Positions 1 through 8,700 are shown, numbered from the stretch's first letter. The stretch is 13,551 bases of DNA from UBA1425 sp045537495 (GCA_045537495.1 JAZSPN010000016.1:1-13551), one strand, 5' to 3'. A program made the numbers and translations. Notes: generated by a model from the letters alone, not told the origin.

Positions 1-1736
1 TTGAGCGGTATGTCAAGACAGTCGATAAACGCGCCTCTGGAATAATTCTTTGCCTTGTACTCGTTGACGGTCAGACGCCATCCGATAATATCGTAAAGCT
101 CTTCTGACAGTCCGAGTATAAATGCTTTAAGCTCTTCGTCGGGTGAAGTATCTGCTTTTTTAAGTGTCGAAAGTACGGTTTTCATCTTTTCGTCGGCACT
201 CATGAAGTCACTATCGCAAATCTGCATGGCTTCACGTTCAATCTCTTTTTCGTAAACCGAACGCTCACAGATGTAAAGATAATACGCCGACATGAGATAC
301 GGCATCTTGAATCTGTAGCTGTTTACTCCGAACAGCGCATTATCCGTCGGAAGCCGTTTTGAAAGTTCTGTGAAGCTTTCAAAAACATTTCTTGCCTTGT
401 CCGTGTCAGAGGCGCTGCCGTATGAAACCTCTTCGATACCCGCTATTGCAGAAGCTGTTTCTCCGCTTCGCTCACAGCTTATGAAGTTATGTGCAAAATC
501 TCTGAGAATCGCAACAGCCGATCTCGTCGGATTCCAGTCAAGGCACAGCCAGATGTATTTCGAAACATCGTCTGCAATGCCCTCACTGTAAGGAATGTTT
601 CCGATAAGGTAATCATTACAAAGTGAGTGCATTTTCTTATGCTCCGCGGGACGCGGATTGTAGCATTCACGTCCTGCCGTCAGTGCAAAAGACGTGTCCC
701 ACCAATGAACGGGAAACTGACAGCAGAGCGAATGGCAGATGTCGGGATATCCTCTGACGGGAAGCTCCTTCGGCGTAAGATATCTGCATTCGCTGAGAAG
801 ATGATCTGTCCACGGTCCGTAAACAACTCCTCCGAGCCATGCGGGAAGCTTTCTCACCGATGCGAAGAACTGCTCCTTGAACGTTCCGGGACTCTTTGTG
901 TTCTGGCACGACGGCCATATTTTTGCATCGGGATGAGTCTTTTTGAGAATTTCATACATCTTTTCCGCAAAATCAAAAATTTCATCGACTTCGAGATCTC
1001 CCGGATCTCCCGAAGGCATAATTATATTGTCGAGATACGGAATCAAAGGGAATGCCCATTCTCTCTCTTTCAGTGCTTTTTCTATCGACAGTCTTCTGAT
1101 TTCGGCACTGTCAAGAGATTCGTCGAAGTCGCCTTTGAACTGATTTATGAGGTTAGGATAGAACATCCATACTTTTGCACCGTAATTATGTATTGTTTCC
1201 GACAGGAACTTCGTCATCTCCATAAACGGATATCTTCTTATTTCGATACATACGGGATCGTTAACCGCTATGGGAGCAAGAATCTCAATGGCATTTGCTC
1301 CGCCGAACATAATGAGCTCTCTTATGTACTGAGCGTACGTTTCCTTTGTCCAGTTATAATATGCGTTTGCGGCGGAATTATACGAAAGCTGCATTCCCCT
1401 GAGCTCTTTCACGGGTGAATCGGATATTTCTGTTTCGGGAATCAGCAATTCTTTGTCAGACCAGTCCGAAACAGTTATAAGACGTCCCGCACCGTAAAGA
1501 AATCCGAGACGGTCCGATGCACTTATCACGGTTTTGCCGTCCGAGGATTCGATTATGAAGCTCTCAGGTCTTATCTCTTTGTCCGTCACAAAGAAAATGC
1601 CGTTATCCTCTGTGTTCGAATCACTGACGGGAAAGGCGCACTTACAGCGTTTTTCCAGCTCCTGCGACAGCACCTCTGCCGCAAAAACCGCATCTTCATT
1701 CGCACCTGTATAAATTTTCATAAGAGTTTTGTTCAT
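1..1736 (-). CDS. Glycoside-hydrolase-like protein, C-terminus cut by window edge
   Basis: The frame is open from an ATG at 1734-1736 to the left edge, giving about 578 residues with no stop. AGGAG lies 8 nt upstream of the ATG. There is no signal peptide, so the protein is probably cytoplasmic. The first ~110 residues resemble the small alpha/beta domain found in front of GH20/GH67-type barrels, ending in FLYGAGRLI. A barrel-like region follows with GGANAIEIL (145-153), PSGDPGD (241-247), YPDICHS (330-336) and GRECYNPRP (355-363). From family knowledge I place it near GH67/GH20/GH84-type hydrolases, possibly alpha-glucuronidase-like, but I cannot assign the family or the catalytic acids. It starts only 24 bp after the sortase-like gene with no terminator between, so it is probably the distal gene of the pilus operon. 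That is odd for an intracellular sugar enzyme. Confidence 0.7.
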   Translation of the reverse strand, partial: MNKTLMKIYTGANEDAVFAAEVLSQELEKRCKCAFPVSDSNTEDNGIFFVTDKEIRPESFIIESSDGKTVISASDRLGFLYGAGRLITVSDWSDKELLIPETEISDSPVKELRGMQLSYNSAANAYYNWTKETYAQYIRELIMFGGANAIEILAPIAVNDPVCIEIRRYPFMEMTKFLSETIHNYGAKVWMFYPNLINQFKGDFDESLDSAEIRRLSIEKALKEREWAFPLIPYLDNIIMPSGDPGDLEVDEIFDFAEKMYEILKKTHPDAKIWPSCQNTKSPGTFKEQFFASVRKLPAWLGGVVYGPWTDHLLSECRYLTPKELPVRGYPDICHSLCCQFPVHWWDTSFALTAGRECYNPRPAEHKKMHSLCNDYLIGNIPYSEGIADDVSKYIWLCLDWNPTRSAVAILRDFAHNFISCERSGETASAIAGIEEVSYGSASDTDKARNVFESFTELSKRLPTDNALFGVNSYRFKMPYLMSAYYLYICERSVYEKEIEREAMQICDSDFMSADEKMKTVLSTLKKADTSPDEELKAFILGLSEELYDIIGWRLTVNEYKAKNYSRGAFIDCLDIPL

Positions 1737-1760
1737 ACGATCAACTCCTGATGTTTGCTT

Positions 1761-2366
1761 TTATTTCATTTTATTTTTCAGTGTACATCTTACAACCGTA
1801 TAGTCAAGTGAATAAGTGTTTCTTGCAAAGAGAACAAGATCACTGTCTGTATCGGAAAGATTTTCGGTTGACACATCTTTCGTCCGTCGAATATCCGTTA
1901 CGGCATAGCTAAACCTCATACCCGTCATGTCCGTAAGCAATACCGTGTCGCCGTTTGAAATGATTTTCATGAAATCGAACTGACCTTCATTATCACTTCC
2001 GCCGATAATAAGGCTTCCGTCATACATACTTCCCGTGTATCTGCACGGAAATGACGAAACTTTTTTTGTTTCCCACGCTCCGTAGACGGGAAGCTCCGCA
2101 CCGTAAAGAGGGACTTCAATCACCGCCACAAAATCATTTCCGTCTATCTCGAATGACGCCATTGTCATATCGTTTCGGTCATCGGGCACGGAATTTCTTA
2201 CCTCCGGCATAAGAGAATACAACTGCAAAACCGTACTTTTCGCATAATCCCTCATTTTGCCCTTTGAAATCTCCGAAACGGCAAAAAGCACAACCGACAG
2301 TACAACCAGAACAACTCCCGTTACGGTAAGAAAAGCTGTTAATTTTCCTCTTAACGTACTCTTCAT
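1761..2366 (-). CDS. Sortase-fold pseudoenzyme, membrane anchored
   Basis: The protein has 201 residues. The start is taken at MKSTLRGK because its ATG overlaps the minor pilin stop (ATGA) and follows an AGAGGGAAGAGG purine tract; an upstream in-frame ATG at 2444 lies inside the pilin gene. Residues 8-30 form one membrane helix. The rest follows the sortase beta-barrel: VIEVPLYGAELPVYG (83-97), SLIIGG (118-123), NGDTVLLTD (138-146), DLVLF (176-180) and VVRC (191-194). Aligned by eye with Clostridial sortases of the pattern AGH...LTLFTC...RxTVRC, the catalytic His is Ser124, the nucleophilic Cys is Arg182 and the transition-state Arg is Tyr189. It should therefore not catalyse transpeptidation. 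Possible roles (inference) are binding sorting signals, or scaffolding or regulating the active sortase encoded two genes upstream. The sortase relationship is fairly firm; the function is unknown. Confidence 0.75.
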   Translation of the reverse strand: MKSTLRGKLTAFLTVTGVVLVVLSVVLFAVSEISKGKMRDYAKSTVLQLYSLMPEVRNSVPDDRNDMTMASFEIDGNDFVAVIEVPLYGAELPVYGAWETKKVSSFPCRYTGSMYDGSLIIGGSDNEGQFDFMKIISNGDTVLLTDMTGMRFSYAVTDIRRTKDVSTENLSDTDSDLVLFARNTYSLDYTVVRCTLKNKMK

Positions 2367-3283
2367 GCCTCTTCCCTCTTTTGTGAAACTGAAAGAATGA
2401 TAATAATTCCTCCCGCCATACACATCGCAAGTATCCACGGCCACAATACAAATGTATCACCCGTCTGAGGCGGTTTTTCAGCTTTATGTTCACACGAATT
2501 CGTAATGATCACCGTATTTCCGTTTCGCGTGACCGTTACCGTGTAATCCGACGGAACATTTCTTTCTACCGCTTCCCAGCTTGATCCGTCATCCTTCGTC
2601 GTCCACGTATACGACCAGTTATTGTCCGAAGTCAGTCTTTCCTTATACTGAACTTTTCCGTCTTTTACAATATCTATATCGACATATGACGGCCGTTTGT
2701 CGGGATTTCCGCCGTCCTTCCACTGTTTGACAACCTTATATTCGATTTCCTTTTCGGTCGTAATGAACGACTCTCCCTTGGGGTACACCGTCACATCGCT
2801 CTCGACGTTACCGTCGGCATCCGCAACGGAAACGGCTGTCAGGAATCCCCCGAACACCGTAAATCCCGTTTCTGTTTCTGCCCTCACCGATAAGGTCAGA
2901 TACATTCCGGGTGAAATACCGTCAAATTTTACCGTACCGCTTTCGTCGGTAAGTGCAATACGGTCCGGAGTGATTCCGTCGGCATTCGCATATGCGGAAA
3001 GAGTTAACGCCGTATTATTCCATTCCGTCTGAGAAGTTACTCCGTTAACCTTTACGGGATAGCTTTTGAAAGAATCCGTCAGCGCAAATGTTCCGTCGGA
3101 CAGAATTTTCGCCACTCTGTAAGTCCTGACTTCGACACCCTCATATAATATTCCGTCCTTTTTGTACTGCAATGTAAGTGATGACTTTGTTTTTTCCGAT
3201 ACTGCAAATACCGAAATACCTCCGTTAACAGCCAGAACTATTACTGTTACCACAGAAAGAAGCAATGCCGTTAACTTTTTCAT
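2363..3283 (-). CDS. Minor (probably basal) pilin with PPQTG sorting signal
   Basis: The protein has 306 residues. It has a signal peptide (MKK, hydrophobic 5-20, cleavage probably near AVS/FAV 25-29). A first SpaA/Cna_B-like domain (about 33-168) contains GTVKFDGISPGMYL. A second, typical Cna_B domain (about 181-263) starts VVKQWKDG and ends VIITNS. Lys186, Glu240 and Asn262 sit where an intramolecular isopeptide bond would form. The C-terminus is a cell-wall sorting signal: PPQTGD (271-276), a hydrophobic stretch (about 278-298) and the charged tail QKREEA. The Leu of LPXTG is replaced by Pro. The ATG overlaps the sortase stop by 4 nt (ATGA), with AGGAG about 10 nt upstream. Its small size, the deviant motif and its place after the class C sortase suggest a basal subunit joined last and anchored to the wall (inference). 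Confidence 0.85.
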   Translation of the reverse strand: MKKLTALLLSVVTVIVLAVNGGISVFAVSEKTKSSLTLQYKKDGILYEGVEVRTYRVAKILSDGTFALTDSFKSYPVKVNGVTSQTEWNNTALTLSAYANADGITPDRIALTDESGTVKFDGISPGMYLTLSVRAETETGFTVFGGFLTAVSVADADGNVESDVTVYPKGESFITTEKEIEYKVVKQWKDGGNPDKRPSYVDIDIVKDGKVQYKERLTSDNNWSYTWTTKDDGSSWEAVERNVPSDYTVTVTRNGNTVIITNSCEHKAEKPPQTGDTFVLWPWILAMCMAGGIIIILSVSQKREEA

Positions 3284-4119
3284 TCGAAATCATCTCCTAT
3301 TACATCTTTCTTTACGGGTTTGAATAAAACTATCATCATAAGCACAAACAGAATCGGAAGCGCAACAATCGGAGTGACTATAAGAGGTTCAATCTGTTGA
3401 GCATCCGAAGTTATATAAATTGTTTTCTGTTCAATCGTTTCAATTCTCGTGCCGCGCACCAGAAGTCGGTGAGTGTTGATGCCGTACGGTGTGCAGGTCA
3501 GCAACGTACACCGATCCTCGTTCGCATCAATGACAAGCTCTGCGGTATCAGTGGGATCGACAGTTGTAATTCTGTCAACCTGATAAGTTATTACACGGTC
3601 AAGAATCGTAAATTTAAAGGTATCGCCGATTTCAAGGTGGTCAAGATTCGTAAAAAGAACGGCCGTCGGAAGTCCTCGGTGAGCCGAAACCACACAATGT
3701 GTCCCCTTACCGCCCACCGGCATACTTGTGCCTTGCAGATGACCGACAGCGTGGCTGAGCACATCATCCGAAGTTCCGTGATAAACGGGAAGCTCCAGAC
3801 CGATGACATCAACGGTGATGTAACCGAGCATGCCTGTTCCGCTGATATCGAGAATGTCAAAATAACCGTCCAGCTTGTTGTATTCAAGAAGCGGAAAGTT
3901 AAGACGGAGTAATTTTTTGTTGTATTCTTCTGCTCTGAAAAAAAGTTTTGAATAGTCCTCTTTCGGAATGCTTTCGAGCATTTTTTCATAGTCAACAATA
4001 GCTTTTGACTGTGTACGTGAATTCCAGTAATTACTGATTGTCGGATATAGCATTACGGAGAAACCTATGAAAAACATGAACAGCAGTACAAAAGTGGACC
4101 ATTTATTTTTCTTCTTCAT
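3280..4119 (-). CDS. srtC: Class C (pilin-polymerising) sortase
   Basis: The protein has 279 residues. It is a membrane transpeptidase that cleaves the LPXTG-type motif between Thr and Gly and joins the pilin to a Lys of the next subunit. An N-terminal membrane helix (about 9-27) and a second C-terminal one (about 246-268) bracket the catalytic domain, the usual class C topology. The catalytic residues are intact: His147 in SAHRG, Cys209 in TLLTCTPYG and Arg218 in NTHRLLVRG. Class C enzymes commonly carry a Asp-Pro-aromatic lid before the barrel; residues 60-100 here contain no such motif. The gene follows the major pilin by 70 bp with a stem-loop in the gap, and overlaps the minor pilin by 4 bp. 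A GGGAG lies upstream of the ATG. It is the only catalytically complete sortase in the window. Confidence 0.95.
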   Translation of the reverse strand: MKKKNKWSTFVLLFMFFIGFSVMLYPTISNYWNSRTQSKAIVDYEKMLESIPKEDYSKLFFRAEEYNKKLLRLNFPLLEYNKLDGYFDILDISGTGMLGYITVDVIGLELPVYHGTSDDVLSHAVGHLQGTSMPVGGKGTHCVVSAHRGLPTAVLFTNLDHLEIGDTFKFTILDRVITYQVDRITTVDPTDTAELVIDANEDRCTLLTCTPYGINTHRLLVRGTRIETIEQKTIYITSDAQQIEPLIVTPIVALPILFVLMMIVLFKPVKKDVIGDDFE

Positions 4120-4149
4120 ACCTTTCTCCCTAAGTTATATTATAGGTAT

Positions 4150-4176
4150 AAGGGTATGGGAAAAACCCATACCCTT
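4150..4176 (-). promoter_or_regulatory. Intercistronic stem-loop between major pilin and sortase
   Basis: A perfect 11-bp inverted repeat, AAGGGTATGGG and CCCATACCCTT, has a 5-nt loop (AAAAA on +, TTTTT in the minus-strand mRNA). It begins 13-14 nt after the major pilin stop. The mRNA after the stem reads ATACCTATA, with no U-run, so it is not a standard intrinsic terminator for the minus strand. It is better read as an mRNA 3'-stabilising or attenuating hairpin that keeps pilin transcripts more abundant than sortase transcripts (inference). Confidence 0.7.
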
Positions 4177-4189
4177 TATACGTCAAAAA

Positions 4190-5665
4190 TTATTCAGCAA
4201 TCTGGGACATTCTCTTCTTTGCAAAGAGCATGACACCTGCGCCGAGAACAATGATTCCGCCGAACGCTACGAACAGCATCGTACCGATACCGCCCGTTTC
4301 GGGAAGCATGGAACCTGTTTTGTTGATTACGTGAACGCCTGAGCCTGTGGAGAATATATCATCGTTAAATACCGCATCAAGGTTTGAGTCGGAGATGATG
4401 AACTTCTGACGTGCCGTAAGCTTGTTGTATCCGTCGGGAGCTACGGTTTCTTCAAGATAATATGTGCCGTTATCGAAACCGACAACTCTTACCTCACCGT
4501 CTTTAACAACGATATCAACACCTTCTTCGTCTGCTCTTGCACGGCGGTAGGTGACACCGTCATCCATGAGAACAACGGCAACTTCGGATCCGTCCGTTGC
4601 ATCGTCATAGATTCTGAATTCAGCACCGTCAAGGAGTTTGTTGCTGCTGTCAGTCTTTACGATATCGAAGCCGAATGTGAATGTCTTTGTTGAATCGTGA
4701 GTTGTATAGTGGTCTTCACCGTATTCAAGCCAAGCTTCGTTGGGGTTGCCTTCACTTGCTATAACAGCATTACGGTTGAGCATTGCCTGATAGTAAACAA
4801 TAACCTTGTCGTTTGTTTCAAGGGTATCACAGAATTCCTTTGTGAATCTGACTTCGAATGTGCAGTCATCCTCAAGGTCGTTTTCAACTACCGTATATTC
4901 CGTTTCGGGAACAACGATATCATCAGATGCCGTGCCGGGAACGATATGTTCGACAGAAGTTACACCCTGGAACGTAAGACCTTCGGACATGGAATCGTGA
5001 AGCACGTAATTCTCAGCACCTGCGTGTACGCTGATAGTAACACGGAAGTTTACCGTCTGACCGATATCTGCATTATTCTGGCTTGTCCACTGCTGTGTGG
5101 AATCTTCCTGTACCTGCTTGTCGATAGTGGGGATACCGTTCTTAGCATTAACGGAAGCGTTGGGGTTTGTTGTTGTAAGTCCGCAAAGAGCACCGACAGT
5201 AGAATCGACAAGATACCAACCGAGGGGAAGATCGGAGAATTTGCCGCTTGTCTTGCCTGTTTCTTCATTAGTCGTCTTTACCATGTCACCTTCGTTTTCA
5301 GAAGTTTTCACGGGAGCAATACCGTTTTCGATTGCATATTCGAGAGCAAGCTTTGCAAAAGCGGAAACACTTGAATCGTCGTCGCCGTTGATCCATGTGA
5401 CGTAGCCTGCCGCATCAATTGCAACATAGGCGAGAGCCTCTTCCGTTGCAAAGAAACCTTGCCAATCGCTGTTCACCTTGTAAGAATATGCGCCCGTTGT
5501 GACGTTATAGCTTTCAAGGTCGAGAAGGCGGTAAATGCTGTAAGTTGCATCATCAACAACATTGTTCATTGTAATTGAGCCGAGTTCCGAGTCTGCGGCA
5601 AAAGCAGAAGTTGCTACTGCAAACATCATAACGATTGCCACAAGTGTTGCGAATAATTTTTTCAT
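4190..5665 (-). CDS. Major pilin (shaft subunit), LPETG anchored
   Basis: The protein has 491 residues. The signal peptide is MKKLFATLVAIVMMF..., with cleavage probably after AFA (21-23). An N-terminal domain (about 25-175) is followed by SVNAKNGIPTIDKQV (171-185). Lys175 lies where other pilins have the YPK pilin-motif lysine used for polymerisation. A CnaA-like domain (about 180-330) has Lys183, Asp224 in VLHDSMSEGLTF and Asn309 in NPNEAWLEY as an isopeptide trio. A Cna_B/SpaA domain (331-450) has Lys337, Asn448 and the E-box YYLEETVAPDGY (402-413; Glu406). The sorting signal is LPETG (454-458), a hydrophobic helix (462-481) and the tail KKRMSQIAE. AAAGGA lies upstream of the ATG. Domain order and motifs match backbone pilins of Gram-positive sortase-built pili, and the protein lies directly upstream of its sortase. 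Bond assignments are by eye. Confidence 0.93.
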   Translation of the reverse strand: MKKLFATLVAIVMMFAVATSAFAADSELGSITMNNVVDDATYSIYRLLDLESYNVTTGAYSYKVNSDWQGFFATEEALAYVAIDAAGYVTWINGDDDSSVSAFAKLALEYAIENGIAPVKTSENEGDMVKTTNEETGKTSGKFSDLPLGWYLVDSTVGALCGLTTTNPNASVNAKNGIPTIDKQVQEDSTQQWTSQNNADIGQTVNFRVTISVHAGAENYVLHDSMSEGLTFQGVTSVEHIVPGTASDDIVVPETEYTVVENDLEDDCTFEVRFTKEFCDTLETNDKVIVYYQAMLNRNAVIASEGNPNEAWLEYGEDHYTTHDSTKTFTFGFDIVKTDSSNKLLDGAEFRIYDDATDGSEVAVVLMDDGVTYRRARADEEGVDIVVKDGEVRVVGFDNGTYYLEETVAPDGYNKLTARQKFIISDSNLDAVFNDDIFSTGSGVHVINKTGSMLPETGGIGTMLFVAFGGIIVLGAGVMLFAKKRMSQIAE

Positions 5666-5734
5666 AGTCGTTTTTCCTTTCTTTTATTTATATATGGGAT
5701 GTACCGTTGCGGCGTAAGTCTTATTACCGCAATC

Positions 5735-5760
5735 AAGGAGGTTATTTCCCCACCCTCCTT
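5735..5760 (-). other. Weak inverted repeat across the adhesin stop codon
   Basis: AAGGAGG (5735-5741) and CCTCCTT (5754-5760) are complementary 7-mers separated by 12 nt that include the TAA stop of the adhesin gene. In the mRNA one arm is SD-like and the other reads like the 16S anti-SD sequence. It could fold at the end of the adhesin message, but it is short and may be chance. Confidence 0.3.
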
Positions 5761-8700
5761 TCTTGCCTACGCCTCAAAATACATCCGAATACAAGCGTTC
5801 CTGTCACAATGGCAAGTCCGCTTAGTATCCATACATACTGTCCGACGCCTCCCGTAGAGGGAAGTTCGTATCCGTGTCCCCAACGGTAGGTGTTGGTAAC
5901 GGTTATCTCGTACGTCGGGACACCTGAGCCTACACGTTTCGGCTTACTGTATGTCGGTTGCCAGTCATCATTGTCCCAGCTTTCCTCAACGGTGTATTCG
6001 ATAACGTTTCCGTCACTGCCTTTATACGGAAGTCCGTAGAAGGTATCGGTCCATCCGTTTCTGAGACTCAACGTAACCGTACGTCCCGTTTCGTTTCCGT
6101 CGGCCAGCAGCTTCACCGTAACCTGCGACTGTTCATAACCCGTCACATTCTGTGATGTGTACCCGAGATCCCATTCTTTAAAAACCTTCAGCGACGTTTC
6201 GTTATCGCTTTGAAGCGGTGTATTGGTAATCTCGTATGCGGCACCCTCCGGGGTTTCCGTATTGACAGTCACATTCCTGTATATCGGAGTAAACAACAGT
6301 GCATTGTTTCTCGACGTGGAATAATTAAACTTTTGGGCATCGGTCATCGTTCCGATCAGATAATAATCCACGTTGTCGGCACCGTCGTAGTACATTCTGA
6401 TACCGTTTGCTTCGGAAACATATCTGAGATACTGCTTAGCCTGCTCGTTTTCCGAACCTTTAAGTGCAAAGAAGTCTGTCGGATAGCCGCTCGAACCTCC
6501 GTTATAATAGAAGGTCAGCGTCTGTCCCTGTCCGTTTGTCAGTCTTACCGTCTGTCCTCTGACCGCAACCGTCCAGAGTGCGCTCGGCGACTCTTTTGCC
6601 GTTGCCTCGTTAACCCAGATAAAGCCCGTATCTTCGGCATTATCTCTTGTGGCAAGGCATCCGTTCGACGTTCTGAGTATATATGTCTGTCCGTTCTGAA
6701 GGGTATTCGTCTGTGTCCAGACTGTTTCGGTAATCGTAAAACTGTCCGTTTTTTCGACCTTGCTGTAATATCCCGAAACATACGCTTCTTCAACACCGTA
6801 AACTATCGGTGTTTCACCGTCTTCGCGGTATTTCGGCAGATTGCTCCAGGTTATTCTCCATTTGTTTTCGGCGGTGAGTACCGCTTCCTGCAAGCGACGA
6901 ACAGTGCCGTCTTCATCCGTAACCGTCAGATAAACCTCAACCGCCTCTCCCGTATGATCAACGGAATCATTCCATATCTTATGTGCATGAACCTGCGTTA
7001 CTTCGCTGTGTGGGCTGTTTGAATTCGTCGCAACAAGATACGCTCTTTGCGTTTCTTCGTCGATACGGAAGCCGTAAATGGTAAATCCTCCCGAAACACC
7101 CTCTCCGCCGTCAATGATTTCGACATCATAAGTCGCCGTTCCCATCTTGTCAAAAACAAGACGTATGATACCGTTGCTCACTCCGTAACCCTCGGCATCA
7201 GGCGGTTTCGTTTCTTTTATATAGTACGTATTACCCGCACCCATACCCCACATTTCGGCAACACCGTTTATTACCGTAAATACATTTGTGGAGGCTTCTC
7301 CGTTCAGATAAGCTTCTCTGCTTCTCCAAAGTTCGGCGGGAACGGTACAGGCAGAATCTCTGTAAACGGAGAACTGTGCACCGTTAAGGATGTCACGGGT
7401 AAGAACATCCTCTTTCTGAATGCTGAAGCTGAAACGCGGTGCCAGATTGAAGTAAATGGCACAGTTCGACATTGAACTGCCTCGTTCCAGATAGTAGAAA
7501 GTAAGCTTATGTCCGCCTTCTTTTGCCGCAGAAAGCGTATTTGACAACGCGGTATTCTTTACTCCGTTGATGAATACTTCTCCCGTAGAGAAATTGATAT
7601 CACCCGTTTCTCTTCCGTGCAGACCGCCGAGGTCAAGGACAAGCTTTCCGTCAAGGAAAACCCATACGTCGTCATCGCCCGTAAAACGGAAGTGCATATA
7701 GTTTCCGTAAATGTCGCGGTTTCCGTAACTTCCGTCAGAGAGAACGGTGCCCGGCGAATTCGGAAGATAGAAGTCAATATCTATACTCATTCCGAACCAG
7801 AAGTTTGCACCCACGTAAGAAGTCGAGTTGTCGTTATCGTTATACCTGCTGTCGTACATATAATGAGCAGTTCCGTTATTGTACTCGCCGTTGACTCCGC
7901 CGTAAGTGTAACTGTTAACATACCTTCCGTTGGTGTTTGCGTAAGGTGAGTTGAAAGGCAGAAAGTCCGCATATTTTCCTTCGTCGGAGCTGTTCGCCGA
8001 ATCTCTCGTACATTCGAGATAATTGTATACGTAGAACCTCTGATCCGTCTGATTGTACGATGCCGCATTGTACTCCGAGTTGTAGTAATAATATCCGTAG
8101 TTCGGATCTGTCGGATCATCCATGTATCTGAACAAGTGATCAGCTTCTCCGATGTAATTCTTTCCGATAACCTCTGTTTCGGGATCAAAAAGCAAGCTTC
8201 CGAGCTTGTCCGTATAAAGACCGCTGTAAACGGTACCTGCTTCGGTGGGATTGTTTATATCGTTGTGACCGTTGGGATAAGAAATATCCTCGGAGCCTCT
8301 GTCCCAGTCACGGAATATAAAATTCAGCGTGCGCTCTCCGTTATATCTGTTGTTCCCCGAAGTCAGGAGATTCCATGTTTCCGAATGTGTCGATGAAGAA
8401 ACGTTTACATTTGCCGTTTCCGACAAAACGTTGAACAGTACTCCGTAGTCAAACATTCTCGTGGTTATAAAATCATTCGTCGAAACGGTATCGGCGACAC
8501 TTGAATTAAACTGACCGATATCATATGTATTCGCTTCCCAGTCAGCATAAAAAACCATGTTATCGGTTACCGTAACCGAATCGCCCGGCTTGTAATATCT
8601 GTAATTTCTGATATCAAACCAGCCTCTGAGTTTATAGCCGTACTTGTCGGGACTTTGCCACTCCAACGGAAGTATCATGGTGCTGCCCGCCGATACGGTG

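Noticed and set aside
627..1418. Long plus-strand open frame (263 codons) opposite the glycoside-hydrolase-like gene
   Set aside because: It lies wholly antisense to a better-supported gene with a ribosome binding site and family-like motifs. Its own translation has no recognisable domain.
4697..5374. Plus-strand open frame (225 codons) antisense to the major pilin
   Set aside because: It is a shadow of the pilin gene. The pilin carries a signal peptide, E-box and LPETG; the antisense product has no features.
5690..5735. Candidate internal promoter before the major pilin (TTACGC, 17 bp, TATATA)
   Set aside because: The -10 box is plausible, but the -35 box matches the consensus at only two positions. 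It is not strong enough to call in an AT-rich gap.
6210..7022. Plus-strand open frame (270 codons) antisense to the tip adhesin
   Set aside because: It is a shadow of the adhesin coding frame, with a Cys/Arg/Ile-rich, non-protein-like composition and no ribosome binding site of note.
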